Positions 18,634 through 26,802 of a stretch of 27,141 nt of DNA are shown one piece after another. The number at the start of each line of letters is the position of its first letter. Position 1 is the first letter of the stretch. Location of the stretch: the NCBI GenBank assembly GCA_030849805.1, contig JASANZ010001956.1, positions 1-27,141 on the forward strand, written 5' to 3'. Both the position numbers and the translations under genes were made by a program. Source of the DNA: Sergeia podlipaevii (taxonomy: Eukaryota; Euglenozoa; Kinetoplastea; Trypanosomatida; Trypanosomatidae). The notes below the pieces were generated by a model. It was not told where the DNA came from. It did not search any database and was given only the letters and a program-made list of their open reading frames with translations.

Positions 18634-21318
18634 CTACGACCACACACCACCTCGCTGTACCTCCATCATCGGTGTGCATGCCTCGTCACGCTGATTTTGC
18701 ATCTGTCTCCGTGAGATGCCCATCGCGCCGGCCGCCGCCCCTGCTTCCTGCATAGCAGTGCTAATGTTTCCGTGCGTGTTGCTGCCAAGATTGAAGGCCT
18801 GAACCACCGCGGACGCTGCCGCACCGTAGTCCTGCGTAATCATCGCGGGTGCCGCATTCCGGACACTCAAGGCAGAGACATCCGCAGCTCCCGGGGTGTT
18901 CCCGTCTGCTGCTGCTGCCTGCGCTACCAAGGCACCACTCAGGGCTGCAAGGACGCTCTGCTGAGTCGTCTCAAGCAGCCACGAAGACGCCTCCATCATC
19001 GCGGAAAGATACTGCAAGTGGCTCAAACTCGCATTGCCGCTCTGCACCAGCCCCTGAAAGCTCTCCGTGCTGCCGGTCCACTGACGGATGGTTTCCTCGC
19101 TTCCAAGCAGCTGCAGCATATTAGGAGGGGGGCGTAAACACACCAGCACCTCTCGCGCCGTGGGCCGCGCAGCCGGGTCCGCCGTGACAAGGCGCACAAC
19201 AAGATCGACCAACCTCTGCGAGTAGCCGCGCTGCTGCACAAGTACATCGACTGGCAGACCGCTACGCAGGGCAAGAAACTCGTCACCGTTTTTCGGCAGC
19301 GGCTTGCCAGAGAGCAGTTCGTACAGCGACATACCAAGTGAGAACATATCCCCCGCCTTAAAATCAGTCTTTTCGTTCAACATATCAGCACACAGATACC
19401 GGCAATCACCTTCGTCAACACTCACCATGCTGTGCTGGGTGCCTTCCTGACACAAGTTAAAATCAAATGTTCCCCCTCCACCGCCGCCAGGAGCAGCAGC
19501 AGCAGCGGTACCACGACGCGCCGGACTCATAAAATTGCTGCCGGAAGGGGCACACACAGTGCGCACCGTTAAGGAAGGGTTGACAAACGTGCTTGTAGTG
19601 CCGTTGTGGTTGCCATTGGCTGCCGCAAGAACTGGCCTTACATGTGCGTTACCGCGTGGCGTCCCGTACGCACGCATGCTCCGCTTCGGACGCCCGGCCT
19701 CATCCAAGAGGACGCTACACCCAAAGTCAGACAGCTTGTACGCACCGTTCGCGTCGATGAGAATATTGTCAGGTTTGAAGTCAACGTGTGCGATGTTGTT
19801 GCGATGTAGCGCATCCAGTGCAATCGCCATGTGCAGGAAAAAGACCATGATATCCTTCTCATCCCAGCGCTCATCCCTTGCGCGCTTCTGCTCCGCGAGA
19901 GCAGCCACGGAGCCGCCGGGACAGTACTCTAGCTGTAGGTACATTTGAGGCGGTCTTCCTTCTTCCCACGCGGCCGAAAGCTGAACAATGTGCGGGGCTC
20001 CACGCATAAGCCCCATGACGCACTTCTCACGACGATAGCGATGCTCCTCATCACTGCTGCTAACAGGAAGCGAAATCTTGACCGCCACCAGCTCGCCAGA
20101 ACTGATTTCTTCGTAAAGACACACTTTGCCAAACGACCCACGGCCAAGCTGCTTGAGTTCTCGGTAGTCGGTCAAAATACGCTTCGCGAGAAAGACGGAG
20201 TACTCTGTGTCAGCCTGAGAGAGCTCAAGTGCGTCCTGGGACGGTCGCACCAGCACTTGACTGGACATGTTTCGTTCGAACGTAGCCTGTTGTGAGAGTG
20301 TCGTGGGAGTAAGACAAGGGTCACATTGCCACAGTCCTGCGCCGTTGGGGTTGAAGCTGTTGTTTCCAGCGTTCAGTCTCGGGCGCTGCTGAGACGGCTG
20401 AGACGAGTAGTTCCCAATCAAGTGAGCCATTGAAACAAAGTTGCTATTAATATTGTTGGTAGTGGTGGCGGTAACCGTAGCAGGTGTAGTAGACTGTGGA
20501 GTAAGGGAACGTACACTTTCGTTGATGTCCATCGCATTGAACTGCGAAATGGTGTCAGCAGAGCGTTTGCGGCCCCCATACTCGCTTCTCATATATTTAA
20601 TAGGAACTGCATTGGCGGTAGCGGAGACCATGTTGATGTGTCCCTCGCCGCCGCTGCCACCGCCACGGTACGCGCGGCCATGGTTGCTGCCCTTGTTTGG
20701 CTGAGATGAAGGAATTCTGTAAGTCCCGTAGTAGGGTCTCTGTGTAGATGATGACATGCGCGTTGCATCTCCCTTCCCGTGAATTGTGCGGCGCTGCTTT
20801 GTCGGGGTTTGCGGTATCATAATCAGCGTGTCCTCGCCCGGTGCGCCACCGCCGCCACCACCGAAGCTAGAAGCGGTACCGTCCCCACAGCCGGCCAAGG
20901 CTAGTCGCTTGGGTACTGAATTGGAGTTCTCCAGTGGGGTAAGCCCTCCGCCACCTCCTCCTCCTCCTCGTTGCACAACAAAATCTTCAGGCACATTATG
21001 AAATCTCGGCACACTACTGAAGGATAACTGTTGATGCGGTTGTGACTGTGGAATAGGCAACATTTGATTGGCTGGTGTGCCATTCAGCGGAAAGCTTTCA
21101 TCGTCGTGACTGTTGCTGTCGGCGCCGTTGCTTCCAACCGGTGCAGGCGCGCTGTTGTTACTGGTAGGTCCATCAAATAGGGATCCATGCCGCGCCGTCT
21201 GCTGCTGTTGTTGTGGTGGTGACTGCGGGGCAAAGGACTCACCCACGGGGGTGTTCTGCGAGAATAAATTCGCAGGCGTGGTGGTAGAGTCCTCAAAGTT
21301 GAGAACACGGCCTTCCAT
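18634..21318 (-). CDS. Wee1-like protein kinase (894 aa)
   Basis: Wee1 kinases restrain entry into mitosis by phosphorylating a tyrosine in the glycine loop of CDKs, and a Wee1-like kinase is known in T. brucei. The frame is open to 21546. The ATG at 21318 follows directly after a CAG and starts MEGRVLNFED, whereas the upstream part reads as untranslated leader. Residues 1-380 are disordered, rich in Gln, Gly and Asn, with several SP/TP sites including a full CDK site, TPTK (T172). The kinase domain starts near 388: GRGSFGKV (392-399), VAVK with K414, EYCPGGS, HVDFKPDN (511-518, catalytic D513) and DFG (531-533). DEGDCRYLCADML (635-647) and the later GKPLPKNGDE are characteristic of Wee1 (compare EEGDxRxLAxExL). 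About 85 residues of low complexity are inserted in the activation segment between DFG and that motif. The C-terminal tail, beyond about 735, is Ala-rich with no known domain. Confidence 0.85.
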   Translation of the reverse strand: MEGRVLNFEDSTTTPANLFSQNTPVGESFAPQSPPQQQQQTARHGSLFDGPTSNNSAPAPVGSNGADSNSHDDESFPLNGTPANQMLPIPQSQPHQQLSFSSVPRFHNVPEDFVVQRGGGGGGGGLTPLENSNSVPKRLALAGCGDGTASSFGGGGGGAPGEDTLIMIPQTPTKQRRTIHGKGDATRMSSSTQRPYYGTYRIPSSQPNKGSNHGRAYRGGGSGGEGHINMVSATANAVPIKYMRSEYGGRKRSADTISQFNAMDINESVRSLTPQSTTPATVTATTTNNINSNFVSMAHLIGNYSSQPSQQRPRLNAGNNSFNPNGAGLWQCDPCLTPTTLSQQATFERNMSSQVLVRPSQDALELSQADTEYSVFLAKRILTDYRELKQLGRGSFGKVCLYEEISSGELVAVKISLPVSSSDEEHRYRREKCVMGLMRGAPHIVQLSAAWEEGRPPQMYLQLEYCPGGSVAALAEQKRARDERWDEKDIMVFFLHMAIALDALHRNNIAHVDFKPDNILIDANGAYKLSDFGCSVLLDEAGRPKRSMRAYGTPRGNAHVRPVLAAANGNHNGTTSTFVNPSLTVRTVCAPSGSNFMSPARRGTAAAAAPGGGGGGTFDFNLCQEGTQHSMVSVDEGDCRYLCADMLNEKTDFKAGDMFSLGMSLYELLSGKPLPKNGDEFLALRSGLPVDVLVQQRGYSQRLVDLVVRLVTADPAARPTAREVLVCLRPPPNMLQLLGSEETIRQWTGSTESFQGLVQSGNASLSHLQYLSAMMEASSWLLETTQQSVLAALSGALVAQAAAADGNTPGAADVSALSVRNAAPAMITQDYGAAASAVVQAFNLGSNTHGNISTAMQEAGAAAGAMGISRRQMQNQRDEACTPMMEVQRGGVWS

Positions 21319-22183
21319 CTGGATAAAGAGGTAACCTTCCGTGTAGTGTATCCTCTGAGAAACTGGACAACAACAGCAATAAAAAAGTGGACGATATCTA
21401 TTCTTTTCTTCTTTAGCCCTTCTTGTCTTTTCAATAAAAGAAAAGATGAGGAAAGTAAAGTCGTTGTTTATGGAGTAAAGACTTATCAAAGTATATAAGT
21501 ATACGTCGAATGTCTTGTGAGTAAATAAAAAAGTGTAATGTACCACTATAAAAATGCAAACAATAATAATAATAATAATAGTTATAGTAACGCAAAGAAA
21601 AGGAAGAAATATGTACGAGAGTATGTACGAAACCAGCGTGAAATGTGCGCTTTCTACGTACAGATTAATGAAAAAAAAAAAAAAGAGGCCTCGACCTTCT
21701 TGAACTGACTACAAATAAATGCCAAAGGAGACCCCAAAGAGAAAAAAAAAAAAAAAGATAATAGTAATAATGGGCTATGTTGCTACATAATAATAATAAG
21801 GTAGATAACGTATACAAAGATTCTTAGCAATTTGGTAATCCACAAAAGTCGCCGCATCCCACTAGACGCCCTGAATCCTTTCCCCCTTTCTCTTCATTTA
21901 TATACTTATGTTGAACAATAAAACAAACAAAGCACCTACACACAACATCAACGGTATACAACCCATTTAAAAAAAAAAACTTGAAATTACGTATCCTGAA
22001 GCCTCTTGCCACAAACAGCAAGAGGCACACCCATCACAAAATTATGCGCGTACTCCCACAGCAATAATGAGGGGAAAAAGTAAGGCAACAGCACGCGTGC
22101 GCACAGGACACACGCGTATAAACATATGTGACTATGGCACATACATCGCATCAGTAGCACTGTCAATAGATTTACATAATCTA
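21319..22183. other. Spacer between the small Tim-like gene and the Wee1-like gene
   Basis: No gene is supported. It contains an AAT-repeat patch (about 21562-21582), poly(A) runs on the plus strand near 21669-21685 and 21740-21756, and the Wee1-like 5' region. The open extension of the kinase frame to 21546 is Phe/Tyr/Ser-rich and lacks an ATG that I would prefer. Confidence 0.55.
21363..21390 (-). promoter_or_regulatory. Splice-acceptor candidate 5' of the Wee1-like gene
   Basis: The coding strand reads CACTTTTTTATTG, then a T/G-rich run, then CCAG with the AG at 21364-21363. This lies 44 bases before the ATG at 21318 and excludes most of the upstream open frame from the mRNA. Confidence 0.45.
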
Positions 22184-22507
22184 CTAGTGCTGTAGACCTT
22201 GTCGAGCCTGTTGCTGCATGTATTCCAACCGTGCCTTCTCGTACAGATCTCGCTGATGCTGATCGTAAAGACTAGAAAAGTGTAGGAAACTCTTCTTTGC
22301 ATAAGCCGCATAAAGCATCGCGTACTCCTCTACACAGGCATGCTCGTCTTCAGTTAAATCAAAGCCATCATCCTTGCCTCTGGAGCTGGGCACAACGCAT
22401 TTCTGAAAAGCGCGATCGACAATGCGGTGACGAGCCTCCTGGTACTTGAGAAACTGTTCACTGGAAATGGTGTCCTGAGCTAGCTGAACCGCATTTCCTT
22501 GGCCCAT
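22184..22507 (-). CDS. Divergent small Tim-like protein (107 aa)
   Basis: Small Tims (Tim8/9/10/13 type) are intermembrane-space chaperones that guide hydrophobic precursors and carry twin CX3C motifs. ATG at 22507. Residues 31-38 read DRAFQKCV and 51-62 read LTEDEHACVEEY, which fit the family layout [C]FxKCV ... L[ST]xxExxC[VI]xx[C]. Only C37 and C58 remain; the expected outer cysteines are A33 and Y62. C37 and C58 are the pair that forms the inner disulfide in the family. The second helix (about 59-100) continues with Tyr/Lys/Gln-rich sequence, as expected for an antiparallel hairpin. The spacing between cysteines is 20 residues, longer than usual. The protein has no presequence, consistent with the intermembrane-space import route. 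Trypanosomatids are known to have unusual small Tims. A coiled-coil protein unrelated to Tims is the main alternative. Confidence 0.55.
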   Translation of the reverse strand: MGQGNAVQLAQDTISSEQFLKYQEARHRIVDRAFQKCVVPSSRGKDDGFDLTEDEHACVEEYAMLYAAYAKKSFLHFSSLYDQHQRDLYEKARLEYMQQQARQGLQH

Positions 22508-22957
22508 TGTGCTTCTTCTTCCTCTTCCTTTTAAGAAAAAAAAAATGCTACTTAAAAGTACCTACGTATGTATGTGAAGAATAAATAATAAGAGACGCTG
22601 AATTTTTTCTGCCTCTTTTGCAAACCCTTTTAAAATGTTGTTAAAGAAAAAAAAGGGAAATCAAAAGGAAAGGAGAAAAAAGATAGTGTAAAACAAAAAA
22701 TTGAAAAGGAAAAAAAGAATAATTATATGTTAGAAAGAAAAACAGGTTTATTGAGCATTAGTAGGCATGATCAATAATTTCCCTTTCATTCACGATAACG
22801 TGTCTTTCAGATGGTGTATCAAGGCTCACACACACTCGCGCAGACAACGTCCAGCAACATTTTTTTTTTTTGGTTTTCTCTCATTCTTTCTTCCATTCTA
22901 TTCTGGGGCGCTTCTCCCCCTCTCTCCCTCTCCCCCCCCCCCTCCCCGAATTCGTCA
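22508..22957. other. Spacer between the C1q-like gene and the small Tim-like gene
   Basis: No gene is supported. It contains purine runs on the plus strand (22643-22685) and a C-rich run near 22918-22947 just past the upstream gene's stop. Confidence 0.6.
22528..22541 (-). promoter_or_regulatory. Splice-acceptor candidate 5' of the small Tim-like gene
   Basis: On the coding strand a run of T and a CTT lead to AAAAG, with the AG at 22529-22528. This is 21 bases before the ATG at 22507. A second tract at about 22685-22643 with AG near 22628 is an alternative. Confidence 0.4.
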
Positions 22958-24796
22958 TCAAGCAATATACTCCACCTCCAAAAATGCCTCATAGATGGCT
23001 TTGGTGTTGCACACATTGTGGCATCGCACCTGTAAGGCAGTCTTACTTGGCAGATACACATAGTCTGAAGAAGTGTTCGTACTCAGTTGTGCTGGTGCGC
23101 AGCATGGCCGTACGGTAATGCCACCAGCCGCAGTGGCAACCACACCCGCTGAAGGCGAGTGAGCCCGACGAGAGGAAGAGCGTGCTGTCCGTCTACGCTC
23201 GATGGCGACGTCGTCATCGCCAGAAGTAGCATGAAGGAGAATGTGAGTGCTAGAGGCTCGCATGTGCGCAATGGGGTATCCATCCACATACACCGAAACC
23301 GTCGCCGCCGCCGTTGCTGGCACACCAGCACGAGTGCAATGGAAAGCAGGGCTGAGACTATCTTGGTTGACCTCACTGCACAGCAAAGAGGAACCACTGC
23401 GGCTGACAAGACACGCAGTGACTTTATAGATACCAGCGCGCAGAATGCGCACGACAGAGGGCCTCTCCCACAATAAGCACTGATACTGCGCCACGCCAGC
23501 GTAATGGTCTTCAACAACATCGCCAGCGGCAGCAGCAGCAGCAGCCTTACAAGAACCAGTCGAGTACCAGCAGGCGGTACGAGGGTCGTACAGTCGTTGA
23601 TCGTCCCACTTCAATAGAAGACCACCAGCACCACCACTTCGCTGAATCACACGCGAAAAGTGACTTCCATCATCTCCTGACCAATACCATCGTGCCCTCT
23701 GCGGCGGTACAACTAAATGTGTGGTGGTAGTTGGAAAGGGGGAAGAGGAGGGAAGACTAGCGCCTGAGCGACGAGGCGAAGGCGTGACCGCAGAGCGATG
23801 CAAACGACGGTCATTGGGTCCTGCAGGGGAAGGATAGCCAAAAAATGGCTTTGCATTACGCCCTTCACGTTTACTCACCTCCTCCTCCTTCTCATTTTCC
23901 TTCTTCTTCTCCCAGTCGTCCTCCACCTCCTCGGCTTCCCTCTGCGAACGTCCAGCAGATGTGGTGGCACCCGCGGTGGTCCCCGCACGCTTGCTGAAGC
24001 GCTCCCACTGTCTGCGCAGCAGTCCAATCTCCCGCACCATTGCAGCAGTGACAGATCTGTGCGCGTCGTCATCACTGGCATCATCGCAATCCCTCGCGAC
24101 ACTGTCGTAGTCGTCGTCATGGCACTCGCGGCGCCTCGACTCACGAACCGCTCGTCGTTGTCGGCTTCTACGTCTCCGTTCCGGCCCAGGAAGGAAAGAG
24201 GAGGAGGAAGAGCAGCCTTCCATCGCGTCGAGACGGCCACGGAGCTCCGCCACCTCCGCGGCAAGTCCGCGGTCTCTGCTCGGAGAGCTCCTATCAACGC
24301 CATATACGTTCTTCAGGTGGGCGTGTTGACCAGCAGGCCCGCTGGTGCCGACTCCGCCAGGGCACGCCGCCCCGGCCGATACGGCGCGGTCCAGCTGCTT
24401 CACAGTTTCCTCAACAGCACTCAGTGCCTGCTCGTGGCACGCGCGGTCTATCTGATAGCGCTCCTCCTTGGATTGGCGATCAGCGAGCAAAATGCTAAGG
24501 ACCTGCTTCATCTCACATAGTTGCTCCTCCACAGCCTGCAAGCGTTGCTCCTGCTGCACGCCAATTGTAAGGAGAGAGCGTATGGAGTGCATTACGCACG
24601 ATTGCACATTCAGCCAAGACTTTGATGTGCCCTGTTGGGTGGCATCAATCTCGCGAGTAATGTCGATGTAACGTTGAGCAATCAGAGATAATGGTGGCGG
24701 CGGCGGTACAGGAGGAGCGCTGTATGCAGCAGAAGAAGGGAACGAGGATGCCCTTAACCACGGAGAGGTCGCATCAGAGCGAACATGCTCAAACAT
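22958..24796 (-). CDS. Coiled-coil protein with a C1q/TNF-like C-terminal domain, function unknown (612 aa)
   Basis: I do not recognise the protein. The frame is open to a TTG at 24823; the first ATG, at 24796, starts MFEHVRSDATSPW. A proline run follows (about 30-35). Residues about 70-140 form a coiled coil with many Gln/Glu/Leu, and a shorter one follows near 178-192. Next come a basic patch (RRRRSRQRR, about 208-216), an acidic patch (226-245) and a Glu/Lys-rich stretch (about 288-312). The C-terminal 250 residues are beta-rich: HFSRVIQRSG, GLLLKWDD, GIYKVTACLVSR (about 455-466), VSVYVDGYPIAHM, YVYLPSKTALQVRCHN and a final AFLEVEYIA. The order GxYxVxAxLV ... VxVDGxxI ... YVYLPxxxxLxVR ... 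AFLEVEY resembles the jelly-roll strands of C1q/TNF-like domains. That fold call is an inference from strand pattern. There is no signal peptide or membrane span. A structural or cytoskeletal role is possible but not shown. Confidence 0.7.
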   Translation of the reverse strand: MFEHVRSDATSPWLRASSFPSSAAYSAPPVPPPPPLSLIAQRYIDITREIDATQQGTSKSWLNVQSCVMHSIRSLLTIGVQQEQRLQAVEEQLCEMKQVLSILLADRQSKEERYQIDRACHEQALSAVEETVKQLDRAVSAGAACPGGVGTSGPAGQHAHLKNVYGVDRSSPSRDRGLAAEVAELRGRLDAMEGCSSSSSFLPGPERRRRSRQRRAVRESRRRECHDDDYDSVARDCDDASDDDAHRSVTAAMVREIGLLRRQWERFSKRAGTTAGATTSAGRSQREAEEVEDDWEKKKENEKEEEVSKREGRNAKPFFGYPSPAGPNDRRLHRSAVTPSPRRSGASLPSSSPFPTTTTHLVVPPQRARWYWSGDDGSHFSRVIQRSGGAGGLLLKWDDQRLYDPRTACWYSTGSCKAAAAAAAGDVVEDHYAGVAQYQCLLWERPSVVRILRAGIYKVTACLVSRSGSSLLCSEVNQDSLSPAFHCTRAGVPATAAATVSVYVDGYPIAHMRASSTHILLHATSGDDDVAIERRRTARSSSRRAHSPSAGVVATAAGGITVRPCCAPAQLSTNTSSDYVYLPSKTALQVRCHNVCNTKAIYEAFLEVEYIA

Positions 24797-25173
24797 ATCT
24801 ATAGCGTCGTGGACACACAACAAAGCAAAAAATATGAAGGAGTACTTTCTTCTTTTTAAAATAGTAGGATTACTGTTTCACGCCCTCACACCCTCTCCTT
24901 TTCTCTATATATACGTTTGTATGTATGTATGTATGTATGCTGATTGGTATTTATGATAATCTTGTTTAATGTTTATAGCTATGTATGTATGTATGTATGT
25001 ATGTATGTATGTATATATGGTGCTAGCTCTGCCACACAAATACAAAAAAGCTCTATGTAAAGAAAAAAGAAAAAAACGTAGTGAAATAGTACACAATAAG
25101 GCACACGCTCGTCTATACCAAGAATAACAAAAACAACTAAAGGCCTACAAAACATATATTTTATTATTGTTAT
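24797..25173. other. 5' spacer of the coiled-coil gene
   Basis: This AT-rich region holds two tetranucleotide arrays. On the coding strand a weak pyrimidine stretch with an AG at 24800-24799 lies just before the ATG at 24796. The acceptor for this gene is uncertain. No gene is supported. Confidence 0.5.
24917..25013. repeat. Two (GTAT)n tetranucleotide arrays
   Basis: On the plus strand GTAT units occur at about 24917-24939 and ATGT units at about 24980-25013, separated by about 40 bases of unique AT-rich sequence. Each array is near perfect. They lie 5' of the coiled-coil gene. They are simple sequence repeats with no spacer structure of a CRISPR array. Confidence 0.9.
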
Positions 25174-25377
25174 TTAAAGCACGAGGAAGGAAAGAAAAAA
25201 GTGGCATTTCTGTTGGCATGCAATTGAAAATATTTGCTGTTGACAATTATTACTCGCAATAGGCACCATAAAAGGAAGCGCAGCCGTGTATCCCTTTAAA
25301 AACCCAAAATTGGCTCCACGCACGGCCCGCACTTCCCAACAAGATATAAAAAGGCCCAGGCCATCACACGCAGTCAT
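25174..25377 (-). CDS. Candidate small protein of 67 aa, uncertain
   Basis: The ATG at 25377 opens a 67-codon frame ending in TAA. The product begins MTACDGLGLFISCW, continues ANFGFLKGYTAALPFMVP and ends in a Phe/Leu-rich segment. No family is recognised. In its favour are a 20-T tract followed by AAG placed only a few bases 5' of the ATG, which is a textbook acceptor position, and a local rise in GC over the first 35 codons against the AT-rich flanks. Against it are the short length, AT-rich codons in the second half and several cysteines with no pattern. Alternatively, the same signal could process a leader for the next gene or a non-coding RNA. Confidence 0.3.
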   Translation of the reverse strand: MTACDGLGLFISCWEVRAVRGANFGFLKGYTAALPFMVPIASNNCQQQIFSIACQQKCHFFLSFLVL

Positions 25378-25936
25378 GCCCGAGTCTTAAAAAAAAAAAA
25401 AAAAAAAAGGACATGCGACACGACAATGTTTGTTTTTTGTTTTTTGTTGTTGTATTACCCCATAAATACTTTGTATATGCATGTGTGTATGTGTATGTAT
25501 GCACCACCTTGTGGTGAAAGAGAAACGATATTGTGTATACTGTGAATGCCTATCATCACCCCTCCCTCCACAGCAATCCACTAGGCCCGCACCACATCTC
25601 ACTCGTCTGCACATGCACACTCATACAGAGACACACGAACGCATACATACACACATGTTCACCTATACTTAATACGAATATATAAATATGCATACTCCTC
25701 TTCTCTTCTTTTCTTTGTCATACACTACTATATTGCGTCTGCGCACAGAGATGGGATAAGAAACATCTCCCTCATCATTTAAAGATAAATAATAAAAATG
25801 CAGGAAGTATCGCTCCTTCTTTTATTATTAATACTAATTTCTTTCATATAGTAGAAATAATAAATGTCTACTCCCAGTCCAACACGCGCCAGGCGCAACT
25901 GTTCCATCACCTCTCGACTATTTATTTCCTTTCTTT
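25378..25936. other. Spacer 3' of the mitochondrial-type small gene
   Basis: No gene is supported. It holds TG/TA-rich simple sequence near 25478-25500, CA-rich sequence near 25608-25655 and an AT-rich stretch near 25676-25690. Both strands carry only short, low-complexity frames. Confidence 0.6.
25386..25408 (-). promoter_or_regulatory. Poly(T) tract with AG 5' of the 67-codon ORF
   Basis: Twenty T on the coding strand (25408-25389) are followed by AAG, with the AG at 25387-25386. Splicing here would leave only about eight bases before the ATG at 25377. Confidence 0.4.
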
Positions 25937-26281
25937 TTAGAAGGTACGAGCAATGGCATCCGTTATGTGAGAAGGATCGATCTCGGCGTTCCACTCGGTG
26001 TAGGTCTCATCAAGCACACGGCGCAGCTTCTGCTCAGCGCGCTTCTCTTGGATGAAGTGGATCACAGGAAGCTTGTTGTACACAAAAGAAGGCACGATCA
26101 TGTCGGTCCAGAGCATGGGCATCCAGAAGAAGAAGGCATACCACCACACACAGGTCCAGGACGCAAGGTACCAGACAGACATGGGCTCCAAGTTGCGACG
26201 AGACTCGGCGACGGTGCTAGAACGGATAGCCTTGCTAAGGCCGGTGCTACGCACCACGTTCCCAGTGAGACGGCGCATCAT
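25937..26281 (-). CDS. Small single-span, probably mitochondrial membrane protein (114 aa)
   Basis: The first of two adjacent ATG codons (26281) is chosen; it gives MMRRLTGNVV. The first 30 residues are rich in Arg and Ser with only one acidic residue, which fits a presequence or a matrix-facing N-terminus. A very aromatic hydrophobic segment (about 37-56, with SVWYLASW and YAFFFWMPMLW) is followed by VPSFVYNKLP. A charged helical tail (about 75-114) holds EKRAEQKLRRVLDETY. Size and layout resemble accessory subunits of inner-membrane respiratory complexes; a trypanosomatid-specific cytochrome oxidase subunit is one candidate. I cannot confirm the family by eye. A clean pyrimidine tract and AG lie a few bases before the ATG. 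Codon use looks like that of genuine genes in the window, and it is very likely expressed. Confidence 0.7.
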   Translation of the reverse strand: MMRRLTGNVVRSTGLSKAIRSSTVAESRRNLEPMSVWYLASWTCVWWYAFFFWMPMLWTDMIVPSFVYNKLPVIHFIQEKRAEQKLRRVLDETYTEWNAEIDPSHITDAIARTF

Positions 26282-26802
26282 CTTTTCCTTCCAACGTATA
26301 AATCCAAAAGGGAGAAAAGGAAAAAAAAAATGGAAAGATGTCTGTGGATCCTAGTGCTTTTTTCTTGTCTTTTTACAAAGAATATTTCGCGTCTACTTCG
26401 TACTAAGTTTAAGTTAGTAATAATGCAACACACACACAAAAAAAAAAAAAAAAATCACAAGAAGGGAGGGGAAGGAGTTAGATAACAGTAACATTAACAG
26501 CATCTTTAACCTGAACATGCGAAAAAGCAACAAAAACAAAAAGGTAAACTGCAACAACAACAACAAAAGGAAGTGGTAATACACACATTATATAGATATG
26601 GTTTCTTTGATTTGTTTCCTCGCATCTTGTATTCCACTTCTCGACCAACAGAAGAAAAAAGAAAGCAAGCATTGGGTTCAATTGTTCAGACACACTTTGA
26701 AAATGAGAACTTCTTACACTTTCCTCCATCACGCATGTGGGTTGAAGCATATACTGTCAGTCAATATAAATTAGCAGAAGGATGAAAACACGGGTATTCC
26801 TC
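26282..26802. other. Spacer between the tail-anchored and mitochondrial-type genes
   Basis: A 90-codon frame with an ATG (26750-26478) crosses this spacer, but its third codon positions are AT-rich and its Val run reads a CAA repeat. I do not count it as a gene. Poly(A) at about 26438-26454 and a pyrimidine tract serving the next gene are the other contents. Confidence 0.5.
26288..26330 (-). promoter_or_regulatory. Polypyrimidine tract and AG 5' of the 114-aa gene
   Basis: On the coding strand a T/C tract (about 26330-26306) is followed by the first AG at 26289-26288, leaving about six bases before the ATG at 26281. This layout supports the chosen start. Confidence 0.5.

Noticed and set aside
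21319..21546. N-terminal extension of the Wee1-like protein (76 residues)
   Set aside because: It is Phe/Tyr/Cys-rich, unlike the rest, and crosses a splice-acceptor-like site at 21363. The ATG at 21318 fits better.
24917..25013. Repeated short units, possible CRISPR array
   Set aside because: The units are directly adjacent tetranucleotides with no unique spacers, and the genome is eukaryotic.
26478..26750. 90-codon minus-strand ORF with a hydrophobic stretch
   Set aside because: Third codon positions are AT-rich and unlike neighbouring genes, and the Val/Phe-rich span comes from a CAA/GTT repeat. It remains possible but I cannot support it.
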